Positions 7,881 to 15,412 of a stretch of 52,886 nt of DNA are shown in pieces; the first letter of the stretch is position 1; every line of letters begins with the position of its first letter. Position numbers and translations under genes: made by a program. Below the pieces are notes generated by a model, which worked only from the letters and a program-made list of their open reading frames with translations, was not told where the DNA came from and ran no database searches. This DNA comes from Mesorhizobium loti (GTDB lineage Bacteria; Pseudomonadota; Alphaproteobacteria; Rhizobiales; Rhizobiaceae): NCBI RefSeq assembly GCF_003148495.1, contig NZ_QGGH01000001.1, positions 1 to 52,886 of the forward strand. The letters are read 5' to 3'.

Positions 7881-8468
7881 TCAGAACGCGTATTTGACGA
7901 CGATATAGAGCAAAATCAGGGCAGCCGCCGCGCCGCCGGCGATCAGGCCAAGGCGCTTTTCGATGAATTCGCGGATCGGCTCGCCATAGCGGCGCAGCAG
8001 CCAGGCGAGCAGCAGGAAGCGGGCGCCGCGCGCCACGATCGCCAGCACGATGAACAGCGCCAGATTGACGCCGATAACCCCGGACAGGATCGTTACCACC
8101 TTGATCGGCGGCAGATGGGCAGCGCCCGAGGTGATCAGCATCAGGATGATGAAGCCGACGCCCGATGAGGTGCGCAGGGCTTCGAATTCGTCATACTTGC
8201 CGTAGAATTCGAGGATCGGCCGCGCCACCGCGTCATAGGCGTAGTGGCCGATGAACCAGCCGGCGATGCCACCCAGCACCGAGGCAACGGTGGCGATCAG
8301 CGCGTAGCGGTAGGCGCGATCCGGCCGCGACAGCGCCATGGGCAAAAACAGCACGTCGGCCGGCACCAGGAACACCGAGCTTTCGACGAAAGCGATGAAG
8401 GCCAGCCACCATTCGGCGGATTTGCGGGCCGCCAGCGACAAGGTCCAGTCGTAAAGTCCGCGAAGCAT
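7881..8468 (-). CDS. YqaA family (DedA-like) membrane protein
   Basis: A 195-residue inner-membrane protein of the YqaA branch of the SNARE-associated/DedA family. It shows the typical ESSVFLVPADVLFLPMAL motif near residue 28 and GWFIGHYAYD near residue 72, with four to five hydrophobic segments. DedA relatives are lipid flippase-like proteins needed for envelope integrity; the role of YqaA itself is not established. The ATG at 8468 has an AGGAG five bases upstream, while the GTG at 8474 lies inside that site and is rejected. It is followed by dsbB after 35 bp. Confidence 0.88.
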   Translation of the reverse strand: MLRGLYDWTLSLAARKSAEWWLAFIAFVESSVFLVPADVLFLPMALSRPDRAYRYALIATVASVLGGIAGWFIGHYAYDAVARPILEFYGKYDEFEALRTSSGVGFIILMLITSGAAHLPPIKVVTILSGVIGVNLALFIVLAIVARGARFLLLAWLLRRYGEPIREFIEKRLGLIAGGAAAALILLYIVVKYAF

Positions 8469-8477
8469 CGGCACTCC

Positions 8478-8550
8478 TAATGCATGTCACCCAAAGGTGC
8501 GCAGCGTTTTCGGGACAACGGCGTGCACAAAAACCAGACCCAAAGCGCGC
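8478..8550. repeat. Dispersed palindromic repeat, degenerate copy
   Basis: The stretch starting TAATGCATGTCACCCAAA and running to CAAAGCGCG aligns with 33111-33180 over about 70 bases. Both have a CATGTC..CCCAAA arm facing TTTTsGG..CG.CrTGCA and then AAAAACmArGACCyAAAGCGCG. It lies directly upstream of yqaA. The arms here have diverged, so the hairpin is weaker than in the 33-kb copy. Confidence 0.65.
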
Positions 8551-8687
8551 TATCGTCCCTTCAGACGTGCAGCACTTCGATGCGCCGCCTGTCTAGAAAG
8601 ATTTTCCGCGCTGCACAATGGCAGCCCCGTCACGAAATCGAAAGGCGCAGTTTGGTCGCATCTTGAGGGCGCCGGAGAATTGGCCAG

Positions 8688-8715
8688 TTGACGAACAGGC
8701 CTCCAACCGTATAGT
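8688..8715 (+). promoter_or_regulatory. Sigma-70-type promoter of tRNA-Leu
   Basis: TTGACG (8688-8693) and TATAGT (8710-8715) are separated by 16 bp and lie 28 bp before the first base of the tRNA. This is a near-consensus housekeeping promoter on the correct strand. Confidence 0.7.
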
Positions 8716-8743
8716 CCCGCGCCATCCAGGCCGCCCGGCCTGA

Positions 8744-8828
8744 GCCCCTATGGCGGAATTGGTAGACGCGCTCGACTCAAAATCGAGTTCCGCAAGGAGT
8801 GCTGGTTCGATTCCGGCTAGGGGCACCA
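8744..8828 (+). tRNA. tRNA-Leu (anticodon CAA)
   Basis: An 85-nt class II tRNA. The acceptor arm GCCCCTA (8744-8750) pairs with TAGGGGC (8818-8824), followed by discriminator A and an encoded CCA (8826-8828). The D-arm has GGCGGAATTGGTAGACGC. The anticodon stem CTCGA/TCGAG holds loop CTCAAAA with CAA at 8778-8780, reading UUG leucine codons. A variable arm TTCCGCAAGGAGT and T-arm GGTTCGATTCC complete it. No integrase or target duplication was seen near its 3' end. Confidence 0.97.
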
Positions 8829-8851
8829 TTTCATTTAACGAGCCATCAATC

Positions 8852-10024
8852 TCACCGCATGTTGCCGGTATGGCCTTGCGAGTATCTGCCTGGCTGCGGC
8901 CAGACCGTCAGGCCGTGAGGCTCAACGCCAACCGGGATCTTCGTGACAGCGCCCGAGGTCGTGTCGATCATGTAGACCTCGCTGTCAAAGCGACCAGACA
9001 GCCACAATTGCTTGCCGTCGGCGCTGACATTTCCCATGTCGGGGCTGCCGCCACCAGGGATGAGCCATTGGCCGACGACCGAACGGGTGGCGAAATCGAT
9101 GACGGTCACGCTGCCCGGCCCGTGTGCGCGGCCTTGCTCCATCTTGTGCGAGCCGCGATTTGAAACGTAGAGCTTTGTCCCGTCACGGCTCACGACAAAT
9201 CCGTGCGTTCCGATACCGGTGGCGATGAAACCAATCTCGGAAAAGCTGTCTCCGTCGATCAGGAACACCCCGTCGTTCATCATGTCAGCGACATAAAAGA
9301 CCTTGCCGTCGGGGGAAAGCCTGACGTCCTGCGGCATGCCCATCTTCGACAGGGCAAGGTGGCCGAGCACTTTTTGATTTTTCAGGTCCACCTTCAAGAG
9401 GCCGCCAGCGCCGTATTCGCATGTGAAGATGGCGTAGGCATTGTCGGCGGAGAAATCAGCATGATTGATACCGGGGCAGGTCGGCGTCGGGATCGCCGAT
9501 TTGAGCGCCATTGTATGCGGATCGCGCAGATCGAGCCGCTCATAGGCTTCATCGACTATGACGGCCGCGCTTCCGTCTGGCATGAAGTACATGTTGTAAG
9601 GGTCATCGACTGGAATTTCGTGACCCGGTTTGCCGGTCTTGGGTTCAATGGGCGTCACGCTGCCCTTGTTGGTACCGCTGGCGTTGTTGGCGACCCAGAG
9701 CGTCTTCAGATCCCAAGACGGAACGACGTGCTGCGGCTTGCGCCCGACAGGGAATCTGTCGACCTCCTTGAGGGTCACGGTGTCGATGACCGATACGCTG
9801 TTGGACGAGCGATTTGGTACATAGACGCGGGGCAGCGCGCCTGTCGTCGCCGGGCTCAAATGATCCGCCGTTGTCTGGCTGTAGATGTTGATCGGAGAGT
9901 GCGAAGGAGGCGGCTCGCTGCAATCTTCCGGACACGATCCGGCAGAAGCTGATGTCGACGACAGCGCGAGCGAAAACATGAGCGGCGCGCAGAAGCTCTT
10001 GAACCACCAATATGCCTTGATCAT
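8852..10024 (-). CDS. Exported YVTN/YncE-like beta-propeller protein
   Basis: A 390-residue protein with an N-terminal signal peptide (hydrophobic 10-25, Ala-rich end near residue 28) and repeated blades with the YVTN pattern, such as RVYVPNRSSNSVSVIDT, LWVANNASGT, VFYVADMMNDG and LYVSNRGSHK. About seven blades can be counted, giving a closed propeller. A Cys pair occurs after the signal (SCPEDC) and another in TCPGINHAD/FTCEYG. YncE-like propellers bind ligands or DNA or act with quinoproteins; here the function is unknown. Its ATG overlaps the stop of the creatininase-family gene by 4 bp (ATGA), so the pair is translationally coupled and probably acts together in the periplasm. Confidence 0.88.
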   Translation of the reverse strand: MIKAYWWFKSFCAPLMFSLALSSTSASAGSCPEDCSEPPPSHSPINIYSQTTADHLSPATTGALPRVYVPNRSSNSVSVIDTVTLKEVDRFPVGRKPQHVVPSWDLKTLWVANNASGTNKGSVTPIEPKTGKPGHEIPVDDPYNMYFMPDGSAAVIVDEAYERLDLRDPHTMALKSAIPTPTCPGINHADFSADNAYAIFTCEYGAGGLLKVDLKNQKVLGHLALSKMGMPQDVRLSPDGKVFYVADMMNDGVFLIDGDSFSEIGFIATGIGTHGFVVSRDGTKLYVSNRGSHKMEQGRAHGPGSVTVIDFATRSVVGQWLIPGGGSPDMGNVSADGKQLWLSGRFDSEVYMIDTTSGAVTKIPVGVEPHGLTVWPQPGRYSQGHTGNMR

Positions 10025-10854
10025 TTGGGCTGCTGCTTTGCGATGAATCCGTGGATCGCTTCGGTCGTTCCATCAACGATCAGGTCTACGCCGAGTTGGC
10101 CGAACGCGGCCGACGATCGGGTCGGATCGCCGCCATAGACGCCGTCGTCGGCATTGAGCTTCGGGGCGGCAAGGCGATCCTTGCGCACCATGGAAGGGTC
10201 GATAGCTAGCATGAGCGATGTGTCGGCCAATCCGGCGTGCGTTCCAACCTCAGGCTGCGTCGCGCCGGCCGACAAGAGCTTTTCGACATAGGCGCTCTGG
10301 GTGATCTGATAGTATTCGAGCGCCGCAAAGACCCGGACCGGGGTTTTGCGCCATTCGGCATTCAGGCGATCGGCCACAAGGCGCTCGTCGGCCTGATAGC
10401 CGCCGTGGTCGCCGATCAGCACAATGGTCCTGAAGCCATGCAGCTTGAAGCTGCGGGCCGCGGCTTCAAGCAGCTGTTCGAAAGTCTTGTCGCTGATGGT
10501 GATTGTTCCGGGAAACCGCATATGGGCGGTCGGCGGGTCGATGGTCCCTTCCGGAACATAGGAGATCACCGGAGCGACCAACGCGTTGCCCAGCCTGCTG
10601 GCTATCTTTTCAGCCAGGAACTTGACCCGCACATTGTGCTTGCCCAAAGCTATGGCGGGACCACTTTGCTCAGTCCCACCTATAGGGACAATGATCGTCG
10701 TCGTCCCGGCAGCGACCAGATCGCGCAGTTCGGTCCAGGTATGGTCTTCAAGAAAGACCGACGCATTGGCGGCGTTCGCTGCCGACGCAAGACCCGACAG
10801 AAAGCAAAGGGCAATCACGGTGCTTGCGAAAGTGAAACCGTGTCGTGCGATCAT
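10021..10854 (-). CDS. Exported creatininase-family amidohydrolase
   Basis: A 277-residue protein with a signal peptide (hydrophobic 8-24, AxA site near 25-31) and a creatininase/MftE-like fold. Family landmarks are VPIGGTEQSGP (56-66), the GDHGG metal-binding loop (148-152) and GTHAGLADTS near residue 203. The usual EQHGPH..LxxD metal site reads E62-Q-S64-G-P..H73 here, so one histidine ligand is a serine and the aspartate position is a histidine; the metal centre must differ or the subfamily has changed chemistry. Most characterised members are cytosolic, so export is unusual. It is coupled by a 4-bp overlap to the propeller gene. The substrate is unknown; creatinine is not implied. Confidence 0.85.
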   Translation of the reverse strand: MIARHGFTFASTVIALCFLSGLASAANAANASVFLEDHTWTELRDLVAAGTTTIIVPIGGTEQSGPAIALGKHNVRVKFLAEKIASRLGNALVAPVISYVPEGTIDPPTAHMRFPGTITISDKTFEQLLEAAARSFKLHGFRTIVLIGDHGGYQADERLVADRLNAEWRKTPVRVFAALEYYQITQSAYVEKLLSAGATQPEVGTHAGLADTSLMLAIDPSMVRKDRLAAPKLNADDGVYGGDPTRSSAAFGQLGVDLIVDGTTEAIHGFIAKQQPK

Positions 10855-10982
10855 TCCAGCCTCTAGATCCTACGCGGCATCCGAGCGCCCATGCCGGTCT
10901 GCCGATTTGCGCAATTTGTGTGAATGGCAGGGGTCTCGGCAAGGCGCCTGCCCATCCAGCCGCAGAAGTTCGAGATCATCGT

Positions 10983-12263
10983 CTACCGCCGCCCCAACAA
11001 GCTCTTCATGCGGTTGCGCAGCAAACGGGCCATGTTGCGGGTTTCGCGGTAGAGATGCAGCTGCGAGGCGGCCTGGCGGGTCAGGCGGTCGGCGTCCGGC
11101 GTCAGGCCGATCACCAGCGTGCCCATCGGCTTGCGCTCGGCCCATAGCCGGCTCATCACCGGATGGTCGGGCACCGCGCAGGAATCGGTCATCATGATGT
11201 TGGGATCGTCGAGATGCTGCCTGGTCACCTCGATCATCAGCAGCGTGCCGGGCGAATAGCTGGCCAGCGTCTCGTCATAGGCCGTCTTCCAGGTGTAGGC
11301 CACGCCGGCTTCGACGAAGACGATCAGACAAGCGATTGTGCGGCCGTCGAGCGTCAGCGAATGGATGCGGCACATGTCCTGCTCGGCCAGCCGGTGCACG
11401 GCCTCGCGGGCGAAGGCGGCGCGGTAGCGATCGATCGCCATGGCGGTGCGTTCGCGACCCTTCCAGCCGGCCGCTTCCAAGGTCAGGAAGCCTTCGATGG
11501 CGTGGCGGATGTCTTCGGGGCCGCGCGCCACGACATGCTCAAGCTTGCCGAGGTCGCCAAGGCGCCGTTTCAGGCGGCGGAACTCGCGATAATGGTGTGC
11601 GCGCAGCGAGGCCTTCAGATAATCATCGCCATCGAGCTCGCTCTCCAGCGCCGGGCGCTGGGTCTGGCCGGTGGTGACCAGCATCAGGCCGCGCGTCTCG
11701 GCCACGGTGGCAAGCAGGCTCGCCACCGGGCCATCGAGCCGGATGTCGGGCAGGACGAACACTTTCGGCAGCTTGAGATGCGGGCGCGACAGCATCGAGA
11801 AGAAGTCCTCGATGACACCGACCGGATCGTCGCGGTCGACCAGCGGTGTGCCGAGCGGGCCGAACGGGCTCGACCATGTGCGCATCACCGGCACGCCGAG
11901 CGGCACCACCGGCCGTTCCACCGAGAACGGCACCAGAAGGCGCAGCCGGTTGCGGTATTCGTCGCCGTCGCGGATGACCGCCAGCCGCACCTCGCGATCC
12001 TCCAGCCGCGGCATGGCTGGCGCCAGGAAGCGCGGGTTGAAGAAGACGTTGGGCTCGACCGTGCGGGCGCAGAGATAATCCAGTTCCTCGACCAGGTCGA
12101 AGCCGGCTGATGCCGGGTAGATTGCGAGCTTGCGCTCGGGCCGGTTGTTGGCGAGGATCTCGATATGGGCCGGGTCGGCGTCACGGGCCAGCCCGGCAAG
12201 GCCGGACACCATGGCGCCGGCGGTGCCGCCGCTGGTTTCCTCAAGCAACGGGATGGCGGCCAT
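10983..12263 (-). CDS. FemAB/BioF2-like GNAT acyltransferase
   Basis: A 426-residue cytosolic protein with the C-terminal acetyltransferase_6 (BioF2-like) GNAT half: YREFRRLKRRLGDLG, then FLTLEAAGWKGRERTAM near residue 260, and AYTWKTAYDETLASYSPGTLLM near 330, the usual acyl-CoA fold hallmarks. Such proteins often serve cellulose, exopolysaccharide or lipid modification. Its ATG shares one base with the stop of the flippase gene upstream (TGATG), so the two are translationally coupled. This suggests acyl modification of a surface polysaccharide handled by the flippase, an inference from context. Confidence 0.8.
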   Translation of the reverse strand: MAAIPLLEETSGGTAGAMVSGLAGLARDADPAHIEILANNRPERKLAIYPASAGFDLVEELDYLCARTVEPNVFFNPRFLAPAMPRLEDREVRLAVIRDGDEYRNRLRLLVPFSVERPVVPLGVPVMRTWSSPFGPLGTPLVDRDDPVGVIEDFFSMLSRPHLKLPKVFVLPDIRLDGPVASLLATVAETRGLMLVTTGQTQRPALESELDGDDYLKASLRAHHYREFRRLKRRLGDLGKLEHVVARGPEDIRHAIEGFLTLEAAGWKGRERTAMAIDRYRAAFAREAVHRLAEQDMCRIHSLTLDGRTIACLIVFVEAGVAYTWKTAYDETLASYSPGTLLMIEVTRQHLDDPNIMMTDSCAVPDHPVMSRLWAERKPMGTLVIGLTPDADRLTRQAASQLHLYRETRNMARLLRNRMKSLLGRR

Positions 12264-13663
12264 CACGCGGCTCCTTTCGCAGGCACGAAGATGAGCATGA
12301 CGATGCCGAGCTTGCGCCACACCGTGAAGGACAGCGCGCTGGCTTCGAAGATCATGGCAAAGGCGGTGGCCATGGCTGCACCCCACAGGCCGAACATCGG
12401 GATCAGCACTACGTTGAGGGCGATGTTGAAAGCCAGCGTCATGGCATAGACGGCGGCACAGATGTTCTGGTTGCCGCTCATCGTCAGCAGGCTTTCGCAG
12501 GGGCCGACAGCGGCCCGCGCCACGACGCCGAAGACGAGCAGGAACAGCAAGGGATAGCCGCTGCTGAATTCAGGGCCGAACAGCACCAGCATCGGCTCGC
12601 CCAACGCCAGCACCAGCAGCGCCATCAAGAGCGAGGGCCAGAACGTCCACGACACCGTCTCGCGGGCAAAGGCGGCGAGCCTTTGCGGGTCGCCATGGGT
12701 GAACTGCGCATAGCGCTGGGCAACGCCGGCCTTGACGGCGAAATAGACGAAATGCACCAGCGCCAGCGTCTTCACCGTGGCGAAATAGACGGCGACGTCG
12801 TTGGGATCCATATAGGCGCCAACCATCAGCACGTCGGCATTGGTGAGCAGGAAGAAGAAGCTCTCGACCAGGAAGATCGGCAGCGAGACGATGAACCATT
12901 GCGCGAAATGCACCTTCATCGGCCCCGCCGGGATCTGCCTTTCCATACGCTGGGTGACGCCGATGAGCTGGCCAAGCGTGGTGACATAGGTAGCCGCGAT
13001 CGAGGCGAAGATCGCCGTCCTGGCATCGGGGGCGTAGCCGGCCGCCAGCATCAGCGCCATGAACAGCAGGATCAGGATGGGTCGCACGAGATAGGTCGGC
13101 GACAGCGCAAACAGCGCCCAGCTGTTGGCGCGTGCCAGTCCGGACAGAAGGTCGGACATGGCGATCATCGGCAGGCAGATGACGCCGAGGATGAACGGGA
13201 TCACATAGTAGTTTTCGATCCAGGGTGCTGCCAGCCAGACGCCGAGCGCGCCGAGTCCGGCGATGATCGTGGAGGCGATCAGCACGAACAGGCGGCTGGC
13301 CAGCACGATGCCGCGCAGTTCGTCCATCAGGCCGCGCTCGCGGTATTCGGGAATGAAGCGGATGACCGAGGTGTGGAAGCCAAGGCAGGCGAGGTTGCCG
13401 ACGATGACCATCGTCACCCAGACGAGGACGAAAATGCCGTATTCGAACGAGCCCATCCAGCGCGCCATCAACACCTGGCTGATGAAGGCGATGACGGCGC
13501 TGACGATGCGGATGGAGAAGGCGATGACCGACATGCGGCCGGCCTCGCCGCGCTCGTCGGCGGTGAACAGCACGGCGTCGATACGGCCAAGCAGCGGCCC
13601 CATGCGCAGCGCCAAACGCTGCGGCAAGAACCGCCCGGCTGTCGTGGCCGCGGAAAAGCGCAC
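12263..13663 (-). CDS. Polysaccharide flippase (MOP/MATE-like, Wzx family)
   Basis: About 466 residues with 12-14 transmembrane segments and the polysaccharide-synthesis flippase signature FISQVLMARWMGSFEYGIF near the first helix. The family moves lipid-linked oligosaccharides across the inner membrane. I chose the GTG at 13663, which has GGAG 10 bases upstream; ATG at 13603 or 13498-type internal starts are possible, because conserved sequence begins only around MSVIAFSIRIVSAVIAF. It is the first gene of a two-gene leftward unit with the acyltransferase. No glycosyltransferases are nearby, so the polysaccharide remains unidentified. Confidence 0.85.
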   Translation of the reverse strand: MRFSAATTAGRFLPQRLALRMGPLLGRIDAVLFTADERGEAGRMSVIAFSIRIVSAVIAFISQVLMARWMGSFEYGIFVLVWVTMVIVGNLACLGFHTSVIRFIPEYRERGLMDELRGIVLASRLFVLIASTIIAGLGALGVWLAAPWIENYYVIPFILGVICLPMIAMSDLLSGLARANSWALFALSPTYLVRPILILLFMALMLAAGYAPDARTAIFASIAATYVTTLGQLIGVTQRMERQIPAGPMKVHFAQWFIVSLPIFLVESFFFLLTNADVLMVGAYMDPNDVAVYFATVKTLALVHFVYFAVKAGVAQRYAQFTHGDPQRLAAFARETVSWTFWPSLLMALLVLALGEPMLVLFGPEFSSGYPLLFLLVFGVVARAAVGPCESLLTMSGNQNICAAVYAMTLAFNIALNVVLIPMFGLWGAAMATAFAMIFEASALSFTVWRKLGIVMLIFVPAKGAA

Positions 13664-13760
13664 CCCGATTTCTCTCCGTTTTCCGCTTCTTTTCAGGCTT
13701 TGGTGTAGCCAAAACACATTAAGAAACGGTTGGGTGAGCCGCCGGTGCGCGGGACGCGCA

Positions 13761-13785
13761 TTCGTCATGCCGGTGGCATGACGAA
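13761..13785. repeat. Perfect 11-bp hairpin upstream of the flippase gene
   Basis: TTCGTCATGCC and GGCATGACGAA are exact complements around a 3-nt loop (GGT). It lies in the gap between the flippase start and the end of the exported protein gene. There is no T-run, so it may be an extragenic palindrome, an operator, or a Rho-independent-like end of the 14.4-kb transcript read leftward. A C-rich/G-rich hairpin (CCCCTCCCCCCGCAAGGGGG) follows at about 13839-13858. Confidence 0.5.
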
Positions 13786-13905
13786 AGGCGAGCGAACGCC
13801 GGGAAGCATGGGAAGCCGGGTCGGCGTTGCGCTCGCCCCTCCCCCCGCAAGGGGGAAGGCCAGACACCGGGTATATGCGGTGCCAGAGGTGTCACATGGG
13901 GAGTG

Positions 13906-14406
13906 TCACATCCCCTTCATCGCGTCGCAGGACACGTTCGGGTTCATGTCGGCGAAGGTGCCGGTCGGGTTCTGTTTCCAGGCCCAGACATGCAGCTCGT
14001 AGAACGGGCCGAGGCCGTAGCGGTTGGGGGCGCTGTTGAAGTTGAACAGCTGTCCGCCGAGCGAGGCCGGGCCTTTCGAGGTGATGTATTCGACCGCCAC
14101 CAGTTTCAGCGTCCCGTCGGCCATCGGCTCGTACATCACCGCTTCGGGCTTGGCGACATCGACCGCGTCATCCTTGAGATAGGTGGGATTGACGTAGTGG
14201 ATGCCCATGGCGCCGCCGGTGATGCCGCTGGCGCAAGGGATCGGCGCATAGCCCTCGGCGGTTGCCGCCGCCACGTTCTCAAAGCGGTTGTTGGCCGTCC
14301 GCACCATGTCGGCCAGCCTGTTGGCGTCGTGGGCGTGGGCGGCAGTGGCCGCGATCGACAGGACGGCGAGGGCGGCGAAGCGCCCGGTCCAAAGAGTTTT
14401 GGTCAT
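13906..14406 (-). CDS. Exported protein of unknown function
   Basis: A 166-residue protein with a clear signal peptide: MTKTLW, a hydrophobic stretch to about residue 20 and AHA before DANRLADM. The mature part has PIPCASGITGGAMGIHYVN and ends with NPNVSCDAMKGM, so two cysteines could form a disulfide. A GLGPFYELHVWAWKQNPTG stretch near the C-terminus is aromatic-rich. I recognise the general type from soil alphaproteobacteria but no assigned function. It is alone on its transcript, with 191 bp before it containing a perfect 14-bp palindrome, CACGGCCGGCCGTG (14445-14458). Confidence 0.75.
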   Translation of the reverse strand: MTKTLWTGRFAALAVLSIAATAAHAHDANRLADMVRTANNRFENVAAATAEGYAPIPCASGITGGAMGIHYVNPTYLKDDAVDVAKPEAVMYEPMADGTLKLVAVEYITSKGPASLGGQLFNFNSAPNRYGLGPFYELHVWAWKQNPTGTFADMNPNVSCDAMKGM

Positions 14407-14597
14407 TGTCTTTCCGTTGTTGTTGATGACGCGACAGGGAGGTCCACGGCCGGCCGTGAGGCCGGGCGTGTTTCAACGCTGCAGCGTCTGGTTTTGTAAT
14501 CCGGAACGGACCGTCCGCCCGGTTTGTGCAGGCCGCTGTCAGGTGGCCTTTGCAGTTTTCGAAATGTCTTTCAGCGATTCAAAATGGCTGCACGAAA

Positions 14598-14786
14598 TCA
14601 GTGGTCCCACCAGTAATATTGCCAGTATTCCCGCTGGATATCGCGCTCCGACAGGCCGATGTCGCGCCTCAGATAATCGTCTTCCGGGGGCACTCGCCGC
14701 CGCCCGCCATACAGATGCGAAGGCAGGTTCGCCGCGAACCGCCATACACGGCCGAGCAAGGAGGTTGCTTGGCCGGGGTCTCCCAC
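14598..14786 (-). CDS. Small DUF1127-like protein, start uncertain
   Basis: The last 50 residues of this frame carry a DUF1127-like C-terminus: RVPPEDDYLRRDIGLSERD followed by IQREYWQYYWWDH. DUF1127 proteins are short, Arg-rich, stress-related RNA-binding regulators in alphaproteobacteria. The only usual start codon in frame is the GTG at 14786, giving 62 residues, but no ribosome binding site is visible there. An ATG in another frame just upstream (14835 region, MSIKLPFAAM) raises the possibility of a frameshift. It lies downstream of the DUF4242 gene on the same strand. Confidence 0.5.
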   Translation of the reverse strand: MGDPGQATSLLGRVWRFAANLPSHLYGGRRRVPPEDDYLRRDIGLSERDIQREYWQYYWWDH

Positions 14787-14901
14787 GACAGGCGCGGGTT
14801 CACCGACCGGCAGGCCAGCAAGCAGGTCGCCATTGCGGCGAAGGGCAGTTTGATGCTCATCGATTTGCCGATCATTTGGGATTTGCCGATCGTTCGGGGA
14901 C

Positions 14902-15174
14902 TCAACGGTAAAAGTAAGGGTCAAGAACCCGCACCTCCATGATCTTGTCGACCGGCAGCGAATTCTTATGAGCCGCGCTGCGGATCGCTTCGGGCGAGGG
15001 GCCGTCGTAGATGCAGAAGCTGTGCTTCTTGTCGAGCGACACGAAGGACTGCACCCAGGTGACGCCTTTTTCGGCGTTGCGCATGACGACGCCGCCGAGC
15101 GCATCGGCGCCGACTTCGGTGATCGGCACGTTGAGACCGTCTGGAAATGTGCGTTCCACCACATAACGAGGCAT
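14902..15174 (-). CDS. DUF4242 (SCO4226-like) protein
   Basis: A 90-residue ferredoxin-like protein starting MPRYVVERTFPDGL, with VTWVQSFVSLDKKHSFCIYD in the middle and AIRSAAHKNSLPVDKIMEVR towards the end, matching DUF4242. The Streptomyces member binds nickel; the family function is otherwise unknown. The start at 15174 has AAGGAA six bases upstream. It is divergent from the large LuxR-type regulator across 238 bp, an arrangement often seen when a LuxR/AAA regulator controls its neighbour. That link is inference. Confidence 0.85.
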   Translation of the reverse strand: MPRYVVERTFPDGLNVPITEVGADALGGVVMRNAEKGVTWVQSFVSLDKKHSFCIYDGPSPEAIRSAAHKNSLPVDKIMEVRVLDPYFYR

Positions 15175-15259
15175 GGGAAGTTCCTTTTCACATTGATTCA
15201 CGCTCGGTCCGAGCGCGACTGGACAATGATCACGTTCGACAAGAGCGCACATCGGAGCC

Positions 15260-15345
15260 ATTCCCTATTTTTGGCGGGACGATTCCCTATGTTGGCGACG
15301 TTATTTGTGGAGAGAGCCACAGCAATGTGTGGAAAGTCACATTGC
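15260..15345. promoter_or_regulatory. Symmetric control region between DUF4242 and the LuxR regulator
   Basis: Three ordered elements lie here. First, an imperfect direct repeat: ATTCCCTATTTTTGGCGGGACG (15260-15281, 22 bp) and ATTCCCTATGTTGGCGACG (15282-15300). Second, GTGG-N6-CCAC (15307-15320). Third, a perfect 8-bp inverted repeat, GCAATGTG (15322-15329) and CACATTGC (15338-15345), spaced by 8. They sit between two divergent starts and are good candidates for regulator binding, but no protein can be assigned. Confidence 0.5.
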
Positions 15346-15412
15346 AACCCTCTCGCTTAGGGCTATCGTGGCGGCAGCCACCATGGTGGCAACCCCCCAA
15401 TCTCGCGAGAGA

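Noticed and set aside
8744..10982. Possible genomic island at the tRNA-Leu gene
   Set aside because: No integrase, no repeat of the tRNA 3' end and no other mobile-element signs were seen; the creatininase/propeller pair alone is not enough.
14445..14458. CACGGCCGGCCGTG palindrome upstream of the exported protein gene
   Set aside because: Perfect but short and GC-only; expected by chance at this base composition and not repeated elsewhere in the window.
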